Shown: piece after piece, positions 25,372 to 35,261 of the stretch
Numbering within the stretch: the first letter of the stretch is position 1
How the letters are laid out: every line of letters begins with the position of its first letter
Source of the DNA: Fluviispira vulneris
GTDB lineage: Bacteria > Bdellovibrionota_B > Oligoflexia > Silvanigrellales > Silvanigrellaceae
Assembly: GCF_014281055.1 (NCBI RefSeq)
Contig: NZ_JACRSE010000008.1
Coordinates: 1-63,363 of the forward strand
Reading direction: 5' to 3'
DNA length: 63,363 nucleotides
Made by a program: the position numbers and the translations under genes
The notes under the pieces: generated by a model
The model's database searches: none
Told to the model about the DNA's origin: nothing
Seen by the model: the letters and a program-made list of their open reading frames with translations, nothing else

Positions 25372-26178
25372 ATGGCAGATTATAGCATATATATGGATGA
25401 GGGGTCGGCGGGTCAAGTTTATGATTTACATCAGAGTATTATTCGTTCATTTATGACAAAATCTGATTTAAATATTCAGTATGGAACCGCAGTAACAAAA
25501 GTTCAGGGCACCGAGTGTCAAGTAAAACCTCTACAAAATCCTACCGAGGAAATATTAGGAATAGTGGTTAATTCTGTGGTTGATATAAATAATGGCATTG
25601 CCGGAATTCCAAGTGGTAAATCAATTTCAGTTTTAAATTTTGGATCAATATATGTAAATGTTGAAACTGATGTACTTTCAGGACAAAGCGTTTACGTTCG
25701 TTATTCAACAGCCGCAAATGCTGGATCCTTTAGAAAAGACAACGATGGCGGCAAAGCTATAAGGTTACCAAATGCAAAATTTATTAAAAATGCCTCGGCA
25801 GGCGGCCTTTCTGTAATTGAAATTACAGGAAATTCGGAGAGCCCTATTGCTACAAGCTCAATCGATTTTGATTCAACAGAAGGAAACCATGCATTAACAG
25901 CATCATTTAATAATATTTTATTACAAAATATCTATTTTATTTCACCTGTTGATGTAGCCTCAAACACATCAAACAACGTAGTAATTAACATTAATAACGG
26001 AACTAGTAAAATTTCAACATTATCAACAGCAGTAACAGCAATTAAAGCTGGGGCTATTAATAAACTATCATTTAACCCTGTTTTGGTTCCATCGGGAACT
26101 CCTTTAATTGCCAATGTTGCGGTTGCTGGTACAGGAGCTTTAAAAGGACAATTTTTTATTGAATATAAGGTTATTTAA
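25372..26178 (+). CDS. capsid decoration or cement protein
   Basis: 268 aa, beta-rich. The segment GIPSGKSISVLNFGSIYVNVETDVLSGQSVYVRYS near residues 80-120 is typical of the head cement/DUF2190-like proteins found between the DUF2213 protease and the DUF2184 capsid protein. GGAGGG precedes the ATG. Confidence 0.7.
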   Translation: MADYSIYMDEGSAGQVYDLHQSIIRSFMTKSDLNIQYGTAVTKVQGTECQVKPLQNPTEEILGIVVNSVVDINNGIAGIPSGKSISVLNFGSIYVNVETDVLSGQSVYVRYSTAANAGSFRKDNDGGKAIRLPNAKFIKNASAGGLSVIEITGNSESPIATSSIDFDSTEGNHALTASFNNILLQNIYFISPVDVASNTSNNVVININNGTSKISTLSTAVTAIKAGAINKLSFNPVLVPSGTPLIANVAVAGTGALKGQFFIEYKVI

Positions 26179-26219
26179 TTATTTATTATAAAGATTTTTA
26201 TTTCCAAATGGAGACAGAG

Positions 26220-27143
26220 ATGCACAAATTAACGAATCAAGACGCGGATGCGTCGCTATTTCTAGAATCTCAATTGACAGTGATTGAGAATAAAGCGTTT
26301 GAAGTTCCCCACCCTGATTTAAAATCAAAAACATTATTTGATGTTGATTATTCGTTAGGAGATGGAATTGATAAATATACATGGATTTCTTTTGATAAAA
26401 AGGGGACATCTAAAATATTATCGACATATTCTGTTAGAGATCTACCTCGTGCAGATGCGAGTGCTAAATCAAATTCGGTCGATATTTATGATGGTGGAAA
26501 TAGTTTCGCATATACAATTAAGGAAATACGAGCTGCATTACGTAATGGAACTCAATTAGAGCAAAAAAGGGCAAATACAGCTCTAAGAGCTAATAATGAA
26601 TTAATTGAGAGAGTAACATTTTATGGCGACAAAGAGCGAGGAATACCTGGTTTATTAAATCATCCAAATATTCCAAGAACTACCGCATCAGCGGTTGGGA
26701 GCTCTAAGGAAACTACGTGGGATAAAAAAAATTCAGAACAAATTCTCCAAGATTTGTATGACATGTACAATTCACAGAAAAATTTAACGTCTGACATGGA
26801 AGAGCCAAATACATTATTAGTATCTCCACGAATGCATGGAATCCTGACTCAAAAAACATTTTCTGACAAAGAATCTACAAAATTAATTACCATATTTAAA
26901 GATACATTTTCTAATATTAAAATTGAACGAGTTCAGCAATTATCAAAGTCTGGCGCAAATAATACAGATGTTGCGGTGATGTATAATGATAGTGCTGAAA
27001 AAGTAAAACTATGTATACCAGTTGAAACTGAATTCTTCCCACCGCAACCCGATGGTCTACAATTTATTGTGCCAACACGTTTCAGATTAGCTGGATTAAT
27101 TGTGTACTTACCTATGTCATTAATAATTAGCGAAGGATTTTAA
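26220..27143 (+). CDS. major capsid protein (DUF2184 family)
   Basis: 307 aa from the ATG at 26220, with GGAGAC upstream; the ATG at 26208 would lie on top of that ribosome site. The DUF2184 pattern is visible: a short N-arm, EIRAALRNGTQLEQKRANTALRANNELIERVTFYGDKERGIPGLLNHPNI, and PVETEFFPPQPDGLQFIVPTRFRLAGLIVYLP at the end. HK97-fold shell protein. Confidence 0.85.
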   Translation: MHKLTNQDADASLFLESQLTVIENKAFEVPHPDLKSKTLFDVDYSLGDGIDKYTWISFDKKGTSKILSTYSVRDLPRADASAKSNSVDIYDGGNSFAYTIKEIRAALRNGTQLEQKRANTALRANNELIERVTFYGDKERGIPGLLNHPNIPRTTASAVGSSKETTWDKKNSEQILQDLYDMYNSQKNLTSDMEEPNTLLVSPRMHGILTQKTFSDKESTKLITIFKDTFSNIKIERVQQLSKSGANNTDVAVMYNDSAEKVKLCIPVETEFFPPQPDGLQFIVPTRFRLAGLIVYLPMSLIISEGF

Positions 27144-27145
27144 TA

Positions 27146-27508
27146 ATGCAAATTATATCTAATTTATCATATGTAACATTTTTTGAGGGTATTAGAATTT
27201 TGCCAGGATCCTCAAAATTAAGCGAAGAAGACTATGAAAAATTTAAAGAACATCCAATTTTTATATCTAAAAAATTAGATGGATACTTTCAGGTTGAAGA
27301 AAAATTTTCTTCTTTGTCTGAGATGACACCGAAAAATGCGATTGATTTTGTTAAAAATTCAATTGACTTAGATTTTTTAACATCTGAACTAAGTAAGGAA
27401 AAAAGAAAAGCCGTTAAATCTGAAATTGATAAACGTTTATTTGAGCTTAATTTAGATAGCGAATCCAGCGAATTTTCAAATGATACAGAAGAAAAGAAAA
27501 GCGCGTAA
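27146..27508 (+). CDS. small head-region protein
   Basis: 120 aa. The first half (ILPGSSKLSEEDYEKFKEHPIF) is shared by small proteins located after capsid genes; the second half is charged and helical. Probably a head-completion or assembly accessory protein. Confidence 0.5.
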   Translation: MQIISNLSYVTFFEGIRILPGSSKLSEEDYEKFKEHPIFISKKLDGYFQVEEKFSSLSEMTPKNAIDFVKNSIDLDFLTSELSKEKRKAVKSEIDKRLFELNLDSESSEFSNDTEEKKSA

Positions 27509-27858
27509 TGCAATTAACAGCTGAAAATTTTAAATCGCTATTTCCAGAATTTACTGCATACGATGATAAAAGAATTGAGTTCTTTTTCTCGTTTAATGCA
27601 AATAAATTAAGCCAAAATTATTTTAAATATGACTTTGAATTAGCAGTTTTTTATATTTCAGCTCATCAAATGTTGTGTGCAGACAGAGGCTCTAAAGCTA
27701 AAAATGCGCTCACGTCAGAGACTGTAGGTCCTGTAACTGAATCGTATCAAACAATAACAGCGACGAATAACGATCAATATTATTTAAGCACAGTATATGG
27801 CGTTGAGTATTTAAGATTAAAAAAAGAGCATGCTTCAATGAATTGGATTGTTTTATGA
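27508..27858 (+). CDS. DUF4054 head-tail connector protein
   Basis: 116 aa. Begins MQLTAENFKSLFPEFTAYDDKRIEFFFSFNANKL, the usual start of DUF4054, followed by YISAHQMLCADRG and the GPVTESYQ and YYLSTVYGVEYL segments. This family forms the ring under the portal. It overlaps the next gene by 4 bp. Confidence 0.8.
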   Translation: MQLTAENFKSLFPEFTAYDDKRIEFFFSFNANKLSQNYFKYDFELAVFYISAHQMLCADRGSKAKNALTSETVGPVTESYQTITATNNDQYYLSTVYGVEYLRLKKEHASMNWIVL

Positions 27859-28373
27859 GTGTAAAAATTACGGATAAAATAAATATCGATATTAAAAAAA
27901 AGCTCGAAGAGTTAGCTAATTTAAAAGCGCTTGTTGGTATAAATAAAAACGATGCTCAGAAAAAAAAGCTGTATTACTACAAGACAAAAAAAAGCGGGAG
28001 ACGTTTAAAAAAATCTGACACGACACTGGGTGAAGTTGCCGCTACTCACGAGTTTGGAGATCCGAGTCGTAATATACCAGAACGATCTTTTCTGAGACAG
28101 ACAATTGTTGAACGACAAAGCAAAATAAAGAAGCACATTACAGATCAAATCGATATAGCATTGCGCACTAAATTAAATATGCATGGCGCAGTAGGAAACA
28201 TTTCTAAAAGCGTTTTAAGCCACGTACAAGAGAGAATACTAGACGGGATAGAGCCAACACTATCTAAACAAACAATCGCGCGCAAAGGGCACGATCTGCA
28301 ACTCGTAGATACTGAGCAATTGTTTGATGCAATTAAAGCAAGCGTAGTGAAAGCTGGAGGTCAGCATGATTGA
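27855..28373 (+). CDS. minor tail / neck protein
   Basis: 172 aa from ATG 27855 (ATGA overlap). The pattern LKALVGINK, GEVAATHEFGDPSRNIPERSFLRQTI is typical of HK97 gp10-like or Mu gpG-like neck proteins that join head and tail. Confidence 0.75.
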   Translation: MSVKITDKINIDIKKKLEELANLKALVGINKNDAQKKKLYYYKTKKSGRRLKKSDTTLGEVAATHEFGDPSRNIPERSFLRQTIVERQSKIKKHITDQIDIALRTKLNMHGAVGNISKSVLSHVQERILDGIEPTLSKQTIARKGHDLQLVDTEQLFDAIKASVVKAGGQHD

Positions 28374-28707
28374 TCTCGATGACATGTTGCCTGAGTTCCA
28401 GACTGAATTGCTAGTTGTGCGAGCAGGTGTTGGGAAAATGATTAAGGGCAAGTATGACAAAGGAAAGCCCACAGAATTTAAAATACGCGGTTTTTGCGCT
28501 CCAACTGTCAACAACTCAAATGCTACTGAGCAGGGGATATATTCATTTTCACATATAGATATTTATACATCAACTGAGCTATTGCTAGATAATAATCCAT
28601 CAAAAGAAGCCGATAGAATTATTTACAACGGTAAAAAATATCGTATTGTAGCGTCTAGTTCATTTTATTCTTTCTATTTATCCATGGGAGAATTAGAAAA
28701 TGAGTAA
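28366..28707 (+). CDS. neck / tail-completion protein
   Basis: 113 aa. A small beta-barrel-like protein ending with DRIIYNGKKYRIVASSSFYSFYLSMGELEN, a pattern of head-tail joining proteins. Overlaps neighbours on both sides by 8 bp. Confidence 0.65.
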   Translation: MIDLDDMLPEFQTELLVVRAGVGKMIKGKYDKGKPTEFKIRGFCAPTVNNSNATEQGIYSFSHIDIYTSTELLLDNNPSKEADRIIYNGKKYRIVASSSFYSFYLSMGELENE

Positions 28708-29176
28708 AATAAACGAAGTTGTTTACGACTGGCTCAGTAATTTTGCAACAACTGTGTATGCAAATCAGTCAATTAAAATGCCAAAATATCCATTCATTAT
28801 TTACAAAATTAGCAACTATTCTAAGCAAGGATTTGACCAAAATATTTACAATTTAACAGATGATGAAATTATAAATTTTGGCAATCGCACATGCCAAATA
28901 AGCATTGATGTTTACGACAAAGAGAATGGCATTGCAGATGAAATATCTCAGAATATAATTGATTCAATAGAGACAAGAAAAACTCTGAATCATTTTAAAA
29001 ATAATAATATTTATTTGAGTGGTGATGCTAAAAGCATTGATTTAACTCAATTTATAAAATCAAAATTTGAGCAACGATTCCACATTGATATACATGTAAA
29101 TTTAACAACAGAAAGTAAAGAAATGATTGAAACAATTAAAGCGAACGAAATTGCAGTTAAAGGAGAAATTAAATGA
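28700..29176 (+). CDS. neck terminator-like protein
   Basis: 158 aa. Contains KMPKYPFIIYKISNYSKQGFDQNIY and TCQISIDVYDKENG. The position between the neck protein and the tail sheath matches the tail terminator of related myophages. The 4-bp overlap with the sheath gene suggests coupling. Confidence 0.7.
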   Translation: MSKINEVVYDWLSNFATTVYANQSIKMPKYPFIIYKISNYSKQGFDQNIYNLTDDEIINFGNRTCQISIDVYDKENGIADEISQNIIDSIETRKTLNHFKNNNIYLSGDAKSIDLTQFIKSKFEQRFHIDIHVNLTTESKEMIETIKANEIAVKGEIK

Positions 29177-30258
29177 CGTCAGTTGATAATGTTGTCGAAG
29201 TTAATATCACTAAACAATCATCATTCGTAAAGGAAAAAAGTTTTAATATTCCGTTAATTTTAGGATTTAATTCTTTGCCGGTTTTTACAACTGATAATCC
29301 AGTTTTAACATTCTCAGAGCCGAGTGAGTTGTTAGATACAAAAATCGGTTTTAAATCAACAGATAAAGAGTATCTAATTGCGCAAAATATTTATGCACAA
29401 AGTCCATCTATATCGCAATTTATGGTTGGTAAACGCTGTGTTAGTTCTATTAATTCAGATCCTACTAAATCAGTTTATAAAATAAACGACGATTTAGAAC
29501 TGATTAATAAAGCTAACAATTCTTGGTATGCTCTATTTTTAGCTGATTTTGACGAAGAAAAAGATTTGCTCTTAGCTGCAAAATGGATTGAGGCTAGCAA
29601 AAATAAAATTGCATCGTTCAGAACTACAAACAGAGATATTTTAGACGCAACTAAATTAACAGATATATCAAATAAATTATCTAATATTGGATTTAATAGA
29701 TCTATGTTGACGTATCATACGACAGCAAACGAGTTTCCTGATGCTGCAATTCTAGGAAAATATCTATCTAAAAAAGCTGGGACATATTGTCTAGCACATA
29801 AAGGTCTTGAAAGCATATCTGCGCAGAGTTTGATAGAAAAAGAATTTAAATCGTTGCAGGCGGCAAATTGTAATGTTTATACAGATATTTTAGGAGTAAA
29901 CTCATATCAAGACGGTCGAGTTTTGCATAAAACAACAAATTTTATTGATAATACTATCGCCGAGGACTATCTAAAATCTGAATTACAGTCTCGAATTTTT
30001 GGAGCATTAAAGTCTGAAGACGGAAAAATTTCTTTTGATGATGATGGCCTTGAAATCATCGCAACACAAATTAAATCAGTTCTAAGCCAATTTGAAAAAG
30101 ATAAAATAATTCTTAAAAACTGGGATGTAAATGTACCAAAATTAAATGAAATATCAAAAATTGATAGACCAAAAAGAGAATTAAAAAATGTTAAATTTAA
30201 CGCTGTTTTAAATGGCGCAATACAAAAAGTTGTAATTAACGGAACATTATCTCAATAA
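29173..30258 (+). CDS. tail sheath protein (DUF3383)
   Basis: 361 aa. Begins MTSVDNVVEVNITKQSSFVKEKSFNIPLILG and contains the DUF3383 features KEYLIAQNIYAQSPSISQFMVGKR and WYALFLADFDEEKD, with a final KNVKFNAVLNGAIQKVVINGTLS strand. This family makes the contractile sheath, so the phage should be a myovirus. Confidence 0.85.
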   Translation: MTSVDNVVEVNITKQSSFVKEKSFNIPLILGFNSLPVFTTDNPVLTFSEPSELLDTKIGFKSTDKEYLIAQNIYAQSPSISQFMVGKRCVSSINSDPTKSVYKINDDLELINKANNSWYALFLADFDEEKDLLLAAKWIEASKNKIASFRTTNRDILDATKLTDISNKLSNIGFNRSMLTYHTTANEFPDAAILGKYLSKKAGTYCLAHKGLESISAQSLIEKEFKSLQAANCNVYTDILGVNSYQDGRVLHKTTNFIDNTIAEDYLKSELQSRIFGALKSEDGKISFDDDGLEIIATQIKSVLSQFEKDKIILKNWDVNVPKLNEISKIDRPKRELKNVKFNAVLNGAIQKVVINGTLSQ

Positions 30259-30274
30259 TTAAAGGAAAAATTAA

Positions 30275-30733
30275 ATGGCATTTAATACATATTCTCCTAA
30301 AGATGTGCTCGTAGTTGTAGGCGTAGTCCCAATCACTGGATATGCAGACGGAAGTTTTGTCGAGGTAGATTATAATGAAGAGGCGTATAAATTAGTTATT
30401 GGCGCTGATGGCGAGGCTACACGTGTAAAAAACGCAAACGAATCGGGAAAAATAACGATCAAATTAACGCAATCGTCGATGTGTAATGATTTGCTTTCTG
30501 CAATTCACATCGCAGATAGAGCGACGGGAAATGGAATTGTGCCAATTTTAATTAAAGATAAGCTTGGTACATCTACAATGTTTGCGGCTGAATGTTATAT
30601 AGAAAAAGCTCCGAAATTGTCTTATGGAAAAGATATGGAAACGAGAGAATGGGTATTTGTTGCTGCAAAAATAACGGAACATATTGGTGGAAATAACGTG
30701 ATTGGACAACTATATGATGGGATTAAAAAATGA
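30275..30733 (+). CDS. tail tube protein (DUF3277)
   Basis: 152 aa. Features: YSPKDVLVVVGVVPITGYADGSFVEVDYNEEAYKLVIGADGEATRVKNANESGKITIKLTQSS, which is the DUF3277 tube pattern. Forms the inner tube. AAAGGA precedes the ATG. Confidence 0.88.
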   Translation: MAFNTYSPKDVLVVVGVVPITGYADGSFVEVDYNEEAYKLVIGADGEATRVKNANESGKITIKLTQSSMCNDLLSAIHIADRATGNGIVPILIKDKLGTSTMFAAECYIEKAPKLSYGKDMETREWVFVAAKITEHIGGNNVIGQLYDGIKK

Positions 30734-31355
30734 AAAATAAAATAATTAGTGATGTTGTTGATAGTATTTATGTAGATAATGAGGAATATTTTGTTTATGT
30801 CTGGAGTTCATCTAAAGCATTAAAATGGGTTCGTAGGTGCCAAGAATTTCTTTTAAAACCTCTCGCAGCAGGTCTTGGTAGTAATATTTCATCAGTTATG
30901 GACGGTAATTTATCTTCATTAAATATTGATTTAGAGCGTGGTGTAAACACATTTTTAGAGTCTCTCGATGAAAATAACTATGTTAATTACATGAAAGATT
31001 TGTTTGTCGGCGTCGTTCATGGAAATTCAGAAATAAATTTCGAGACACATTTTAAACGAAAAATGCTTCATATGCACAAGCTTGCATATAAAATACTTGA
31101 GTATCAATTAGCGGATTTTTTCGAAGGCGCGAGAGGCGCCGCATCTCAATTCCTCTCTCCAGTCACGAAGAGCGAATCAGTCGAATAGATCAGGGAAATG
31201 TAGACTGGACTATCTGGCGAATTGTTTTAGCAAAAATCGCACAGCCTAATGAGATTCAGAATAACTGGAGCATAAATCAGTTATTTGATGCTCATGAAGC
31301 ACTAGACATAAAAGAAGAATCTGAACATATAGCTAACGAGAGTTTAAATAAATGA
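30730..31355 (+). CDS. tail assembly chaperone with probable -1 frameshift
   Basis: The zero frame ends at 31188 (152 aa). The -1 frame is open from 31101 to 31355 and encodes a conserved-looking segment (WTIWRIVLAKIAQPNEIQ, then WSINQLFDAHEALDI) that has no start codon. A slippery heptamer TTTTTTC with codons T-TTT-TTC lies at 31116-31122. Slippage there would give a 208-aa fusion, as for lambda G and GT. The -1 stop overlaps the tape measure ATG (31352) as ATGA. Both products guide tail assembly around the tape measure. Confidence 0.8.
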
Positions 31356-34300
31356 CAGTAATTCAAGATTTACAAATACAAATCGATTTTAAAATAAACG
31401 ATAAACATTTAAAAAATCTCCAAAAATTATTGCATAATGTTAAAGTTGAGGCAAAATCACTGGGTATATCAGCAGATGACGTTAATAAAAAAATGGCGTC
31501 GTCAGCGAAGGAATTTATTAAAACTATTGGCATACAAAAAACTCAAATAGATAATCTTAAAACACTGCTAAAGCAAAAAGCACTTTCTATTAATATAAAC
31601 AATAGAGAGATTAAAACAGAGAATAAAAAATCTGATGTAATTGATAAAAACATAGAAAAAAAGAAAAAAGAACTAGATTTAAACAAACAAATCAACACAA
31701 CTCAAACATCAAATCAAAAAAATATTGTACCAAAAAATAGCAATAAAAAGCCAGTTCCCGACAAACATAAACAAGAAATACAACAAGTATACAAAAATGT
31801 TACAATAAAAAATCCAAATATAAATATTGATGAAGTCGTTAAAAACATAAATGCAAAAAAATCAAATCAGAATATTCATTCCGTTTCACTGGGTAAATCA
31901 TCTAATTTAAATCAAAATATTCCAAATTATTCAGCAAATTTAAACGACGCTATCAATAAATATAAAGTGCTAATTAAACAAGCAGAGGACTATAAAAAAC
32001 TAACTGCTTCTGATAAATACAAAAAAGAATTTGCTGCTAATGCTCCAAAATTAAATACAAATAACATTAATAATGCAGCTATATGCATGGGTAATGTTTA
32101 CAAAATAACGAAAGATGCTACGCAGGCATGGGATCAATACAAAGCAGCGCTTGCTCAGGGGCTAAAATTTAAATCGTTTGATGAGTTTAGACAGCTAGAT
32201 AAAATGTACAGAGATATGCATAGAGACGGGTTGAAATTTGGATCATTTACAGATTTTAACACGCATATTGATATGTATAAAGATTTAATCTCTCAGGGTG
32301 CAAAATTTAACTCATTCAAAGATTATGCATCTATAGCGTTAAAACAAGAGAAAAAAGATCAGGATGCAATCAATACCTCGCTAATAAAAAAAGAATTATT
32401 ATTAAAACGTAATGCAGAATTGGCTGAAAAATTAGGGCAAAAATTAAATGTTAATAATAATTCACAGAAAAACGCAATAAATAACACAAACGAATCGCTC
32501 TCAAAATTAGCAGTTAAAAGCAAAGCGGCTGGCGCAAATATTAATTCGTTTACTGATCATATGCGCATGTTAACGTCGCAAATTTTGTTTGTTAACCCAG
32601 CATTTTTAAGCGCCGCATTTGCTGTGCAGGGTTTCGGGCAATTATTTAAAAGCCTCGCTGCTAGCGTTAATAGCAGCACAAATTCAATGGCTAAATCAAT
32701 TTCTACATTAAAAGCCGTTACTGTTGTATTAACGGGCGCGATCGTGGCTGCTGGTTCCGCTGTTGGATATTTAGCATTTTCAACTGCAAAATATGCAGAA
32801 GAAGTGCACAAAAATGCAGAAATAATCGGCATGGCTACAGATGAATATCAGCGATTAGCATATGCTGCGAAAATTTCAGGCATAAATCAGCAAGAGATGG
32901 CTAGTTCTCTCGGTAGTCTGTTTCAAACATTAAAAGACTCAAAAGATGGGAAATTAAGCGAGACCCAAGAACAGTTTAAAAAACTCGGAATTGCATTAAA
33001 AGATAGTCACGGCCAATCGAGAAAAGTATCAGATATATTGAGTGATGTAAGTGATCGGTTTGCAAAAATTGAGTCGCCGATTAAAAGAGCAGCGCTTGCG
33101 AGTGCATTATTTGGAGATAGTGGCAGAAAAATGTTGCCTTTTTTGCGTGAAGGTTCTGCACATCTACGCGCATTAGGAGACGAAGCACAACGTTCGGGTA
33201 ATGTGCTGAGTGACAATCAAATAAAACGTTTAACAGAAATGAACGAAAATTTTCGCAGATTAACATCTATGCTGAACGGATTAAAACTATCGATCGGCAT
33301 GGTATTGCTACCATTCATGAACAAATTAATTCTCAGAATAACTGATTGGTATGAAAAAAACGAGGCGTTAATAAGGCAGGGCATAGAAAAATTTTTTAAA
33401 GGCGTGACCGATGGGCTAGAAATATTTGTGCAAATAATATCTACATCATATAGAATATTAACTGGATTTATTAAAATATTAGATGACATGGGTATATCAT
33501 TAAATACGTTAGCATTAATATTAGGACTATTTGCGACGTGGAAAATATTTGGAGTTTTAGGCAATATAATACTAGGAAAAGGAGGAAAAGTTGGCGTATT
33601 TGGAAAAATTGGACAAAGTCTAGGAAAATTAAAATCAAAATTTGTCGGATTTTTTGCGTATTTGCTTAAATTTGGCCGAGTATTAATGAGAGTATTCGGA
33701 GGCCGAGGACTAGGCGGAGCATTTAGATTAATTGCTCGAGCTATCGCTGGGCTAGTTGGACTAATCGGTGGATGGGCAGTGTTAATCGGTGCGGCGCTTG
33801 TTGGAGTTTTTCTTTTAATCGATGATTTTTTAGTCTGGATGCGTGGAGGCGATTCGCTGCTAGGCAGAATGTTTGGAGATTATAAAGCGGTAGAAAAAAA
33901 AGTACTCGAATTTCTGGGTAATGTTAAACAATATTTTATAGAAATGTGGGATAGTGTATGTAAATATTTTAATACAAATGTATTTAATCCGATATCGGAA
34001 CATGGACTCGTCGGAATATTTGAAGCAATAAACAATATGATTAATACATTCGTCGAATATTTTAAAAAAATTGGCATAAAATTTGATGAAATGCTTGGAT
34101 ATGTAGAAAGAAAAATAGAAGAATTCTTTAGTTATTTAATTAAAAATGCTCCAATATGGTTTGCCAAGTTTTGGGACGGATTTAAAGATATTTGCAGTAA
34201 AACAATAGAATTCTTAAAACCGTATATTCTAAAATTTATTGATTGGTTTATCTATAAAACGTGGGCTGGGCTTAAACATGTGGGTAAAAACTTTTGGGAC

Positions 34301-34645
34301 TGGAGCAAAAATTTATTCGGGTTTGATAATGAACTAGGCGAAACAAAAGGCAAAATTTTGTACGAGAATAGTGTTGAAGAACTTGATTCAAAAAATTTAA
34401 AAAACAAAAATAAAACAATAGGAAGTGCTAGTTTTAATAACTCTCTAATTCCAAATTTTACGCCAAACACTCAAACAAAAAATGATACAAAAAATATTAC
34501 ATATTCAATTAGTTCTCCAATCAACGTAAATGTATCATCACAGAGTAATCCGCAAGAAATCGCTAGCGCCATGAATAAAAATTTAAATGAATTTTGGAAT
34601 TCTCAAATGCGTGCAGCTAAACAAAATATTTACGGAGCAACATAG
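31352..34645 (+). CDS. tail tape measure protein
   Basis: 1097 aa, the longest gene. Long helical N-terminal part with Asn/Lys-rich linkers, hydrophobic segments near residues 410-475, then EMASSLGSLFQTLKDSKDGKLSETQEQFKKLGIAL and FDRFAKIESPIKRAALASALFGDSGRKMLPFLREG-type tape measure repeats, hydrophobic stretches near 810-830, and a C-terminal domain. It sets tail length and is probably ejected with the DNA. It follows the chaperone as usual. Confidence 0.9.
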   Translation: MTVIQDLQIQIDFKINDKHLKNLQKLLHNVKVEAKSLGISADDVNKKMASSAKEFIKTIGIQKTQIDNLKTLLKQKALSININNREIKTENKKSDVIDKNIEKKKKELDLNKQINTTQTSNQKNIVPKNSNKKPVPDKHKQEIQQVYKNVTIKNPNINIDEVVKNINAKKSNQNIHSVSLGKSSNLNQNIPNYSANLNDAINKYKVLIKQAEDYKKLTASDKYKKEFAANAPKLNTNNINNAAICMGNVYKITKDATQAWDQYKAALAQGLKFKSFDEFRQLDKMYRDMHRDGLKFGSFTDFNTHIDMYKDLISQGAKFNSFKDYASIALKQEKKDQDAINTSLIKKELLLKRNAELAEKLGQKLNVNNNSQKNAINNTNESLSKLAVKSKAAGANINSFTDHMRMLTSQILFVNPAFLSAAFAVQGFGQLFKSLAASVNSSTNSMAKSISTLKAVTVVLTGAIVAAGSAVGYLAFSTAKYAEEVHKNAEIIGMATDEYQRLAYAAKISGINQQEMASSLGSLFQTLKDSKDGKLSETQEQFKKLGIALKDSHGQSRKVSDILSDVSDRFAKIESPIKRAALASALFGDSGRKMLPFLREGSAHLRALGDEAQRSGNVLSDNQIKRLTEMNENFRRLTSMLNGLKLSIGMVLLPFMNKLILRITDWYEKNEALIRQGIEKFFKGVTDGLEIFVQIISTSYRILTGFIKILDDMGISLNTLALILGLFATWKIFGVLGNIILGKGGKVGVFGKIGQSLGKLKSKFVGFFAYLLKFGRVLMRVFGGRGLGGAFRLIARAIAGLVGLIGGWAVLIGAALVGVFLLIDDFLVWMRGGDSLLGRMFGDYKAVEKKVLEFLGNVKQYFIEMWDSVCKYFNTNVFNPISEHGLVGIFEAINNMINTFVEYFKKIGIKFDEMLGYVERKIEEFFSYLIKNAPIWFAKFWDGFKDICSKTIEFLKPYILKFIDWFIYKTWAGLKHVGKNFWDWSKNLFGFDNELGETKGKILYENSVEELDSKNLKNKNKTIGSASFNNSLIPNFTPNTQTKNDTKNITYSISSPINVNVSSQSNPQEIASAMNKNLNEFWNSQMRAAKQNIYGAT

Positions 34646-34647
34646 CT

Positions 34648-35211
34648 ATGTCTTTTATGAGTTTTTTTAAAACTGGCGAGCCTTGTTTGCAATTTCAAAA
34701 TATAAAAATTGATGTTTCTATGTCAGAGACTCATTCGTACGAAGCAAATGCAACAAAAAATCCAGTCGAGGAGGGATCTAGTATTACTGATAATATAGTG
34801 CTAAATCCTCCAAAAATTAATATAAAAGGGATTTGTAGTCCATTAAAATTAGAAATACTCGGAGGTTTAAAACTAACAACATCTGAGGGTTTTGTTAAAA
34901 ATAAATGGAGAGAATTGGTTGATTTATTTAAAGCAAAAGAACCAATGTATTTATACACAGGTTTAGCGAATTATTCAGATATGGTGATGACATCATTGAC
35001 AGCAAATCGAGATATATCAAACGCAAATCATTTAGAATTTGAAGCAACGTTTGAGAAAAAAATCACGGTGCCCGTAGAATATACGATGGTATTAACGAGT
35101 GGATTACCAAAAGTTCCTGCTGCTGGAGCGTTAAATGCAGCAACAAAATCGGCAGGTGGGGCTAAAAATCCGATCTCAAAAGACAGATCAATTTTAGATC
35201 ACATTTTTTAA
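34648..35211 (+). CDS. Dit-like baseplate protein
   Basis: 187 aa. GEPCLQFQNIKIDVSMSETHSYEAN, NPPKINIKGICSP, FKAKEPMYLYTG and LEFEATFEK are the N-terminal features of Dit-like phage tail proteins of myophages. Forms the hub ring between tube and baseplate. Confidence 0.75.
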   Translation: MSFMSFFKTGEPCLQFQNIKIDVSMSETHSYEANATKNPVEEGSSITDNIVLNPPKINIKGICSPLKLEILGGLKLTTSEGFVKNKWRELVDLFKAKEPMYLYTGLANYSDMVMTSLTANRDISNANHLEFEATFEKKITVPVEYTMVLTSGLPKVPAAGALNAATKSAGGAKNPISKDRSILDHIF

Positions 35212-35227
35212 TTTAGACAGTCCGTTC
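35210..35227 (+). promoter_or_regulatory. late-gene motif upstream of the baseplate block
   Basis: AATTTAGACAGTCCGTTC starts at the last base of the Dit stop codon and lies 34 bp before the next ATG. Confidence 0.6.
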
Positions 35228-35231
35228 TGAA

Positions 35232-35254
35232 CTCTCTAAAACTAATTTAGAGAG
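35232..35254 (+). promoter_or_regulatory. leader hairpin that covers the ribosome site
   Basis: CTCTCTAAA and TTTAGAGAG form a perfect 9-bp stem with a 5-nt loop. The right arm is the ribosome binding site (GAGAGG) of the gene starting at 35262, and a run of six T follows. The hairpin could limit translation or act as a weak attenuator. Confidence 0.5.
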
Positions 35255-35261
35255 GTTTTTT

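Noticed and set aside
30730-31188. Chaperone gene truncated by a sequencing error
   Set aside because: The slippery heptamer, the exact -1 frame and the ATGA junction with the tape measure fit programmed frameshifting better.
33007-33564. Minus-strand ORFs inside the tape measure gene
   Set aside because: They are antisense frames without ribosome sites; the plus-strand gene is clear.
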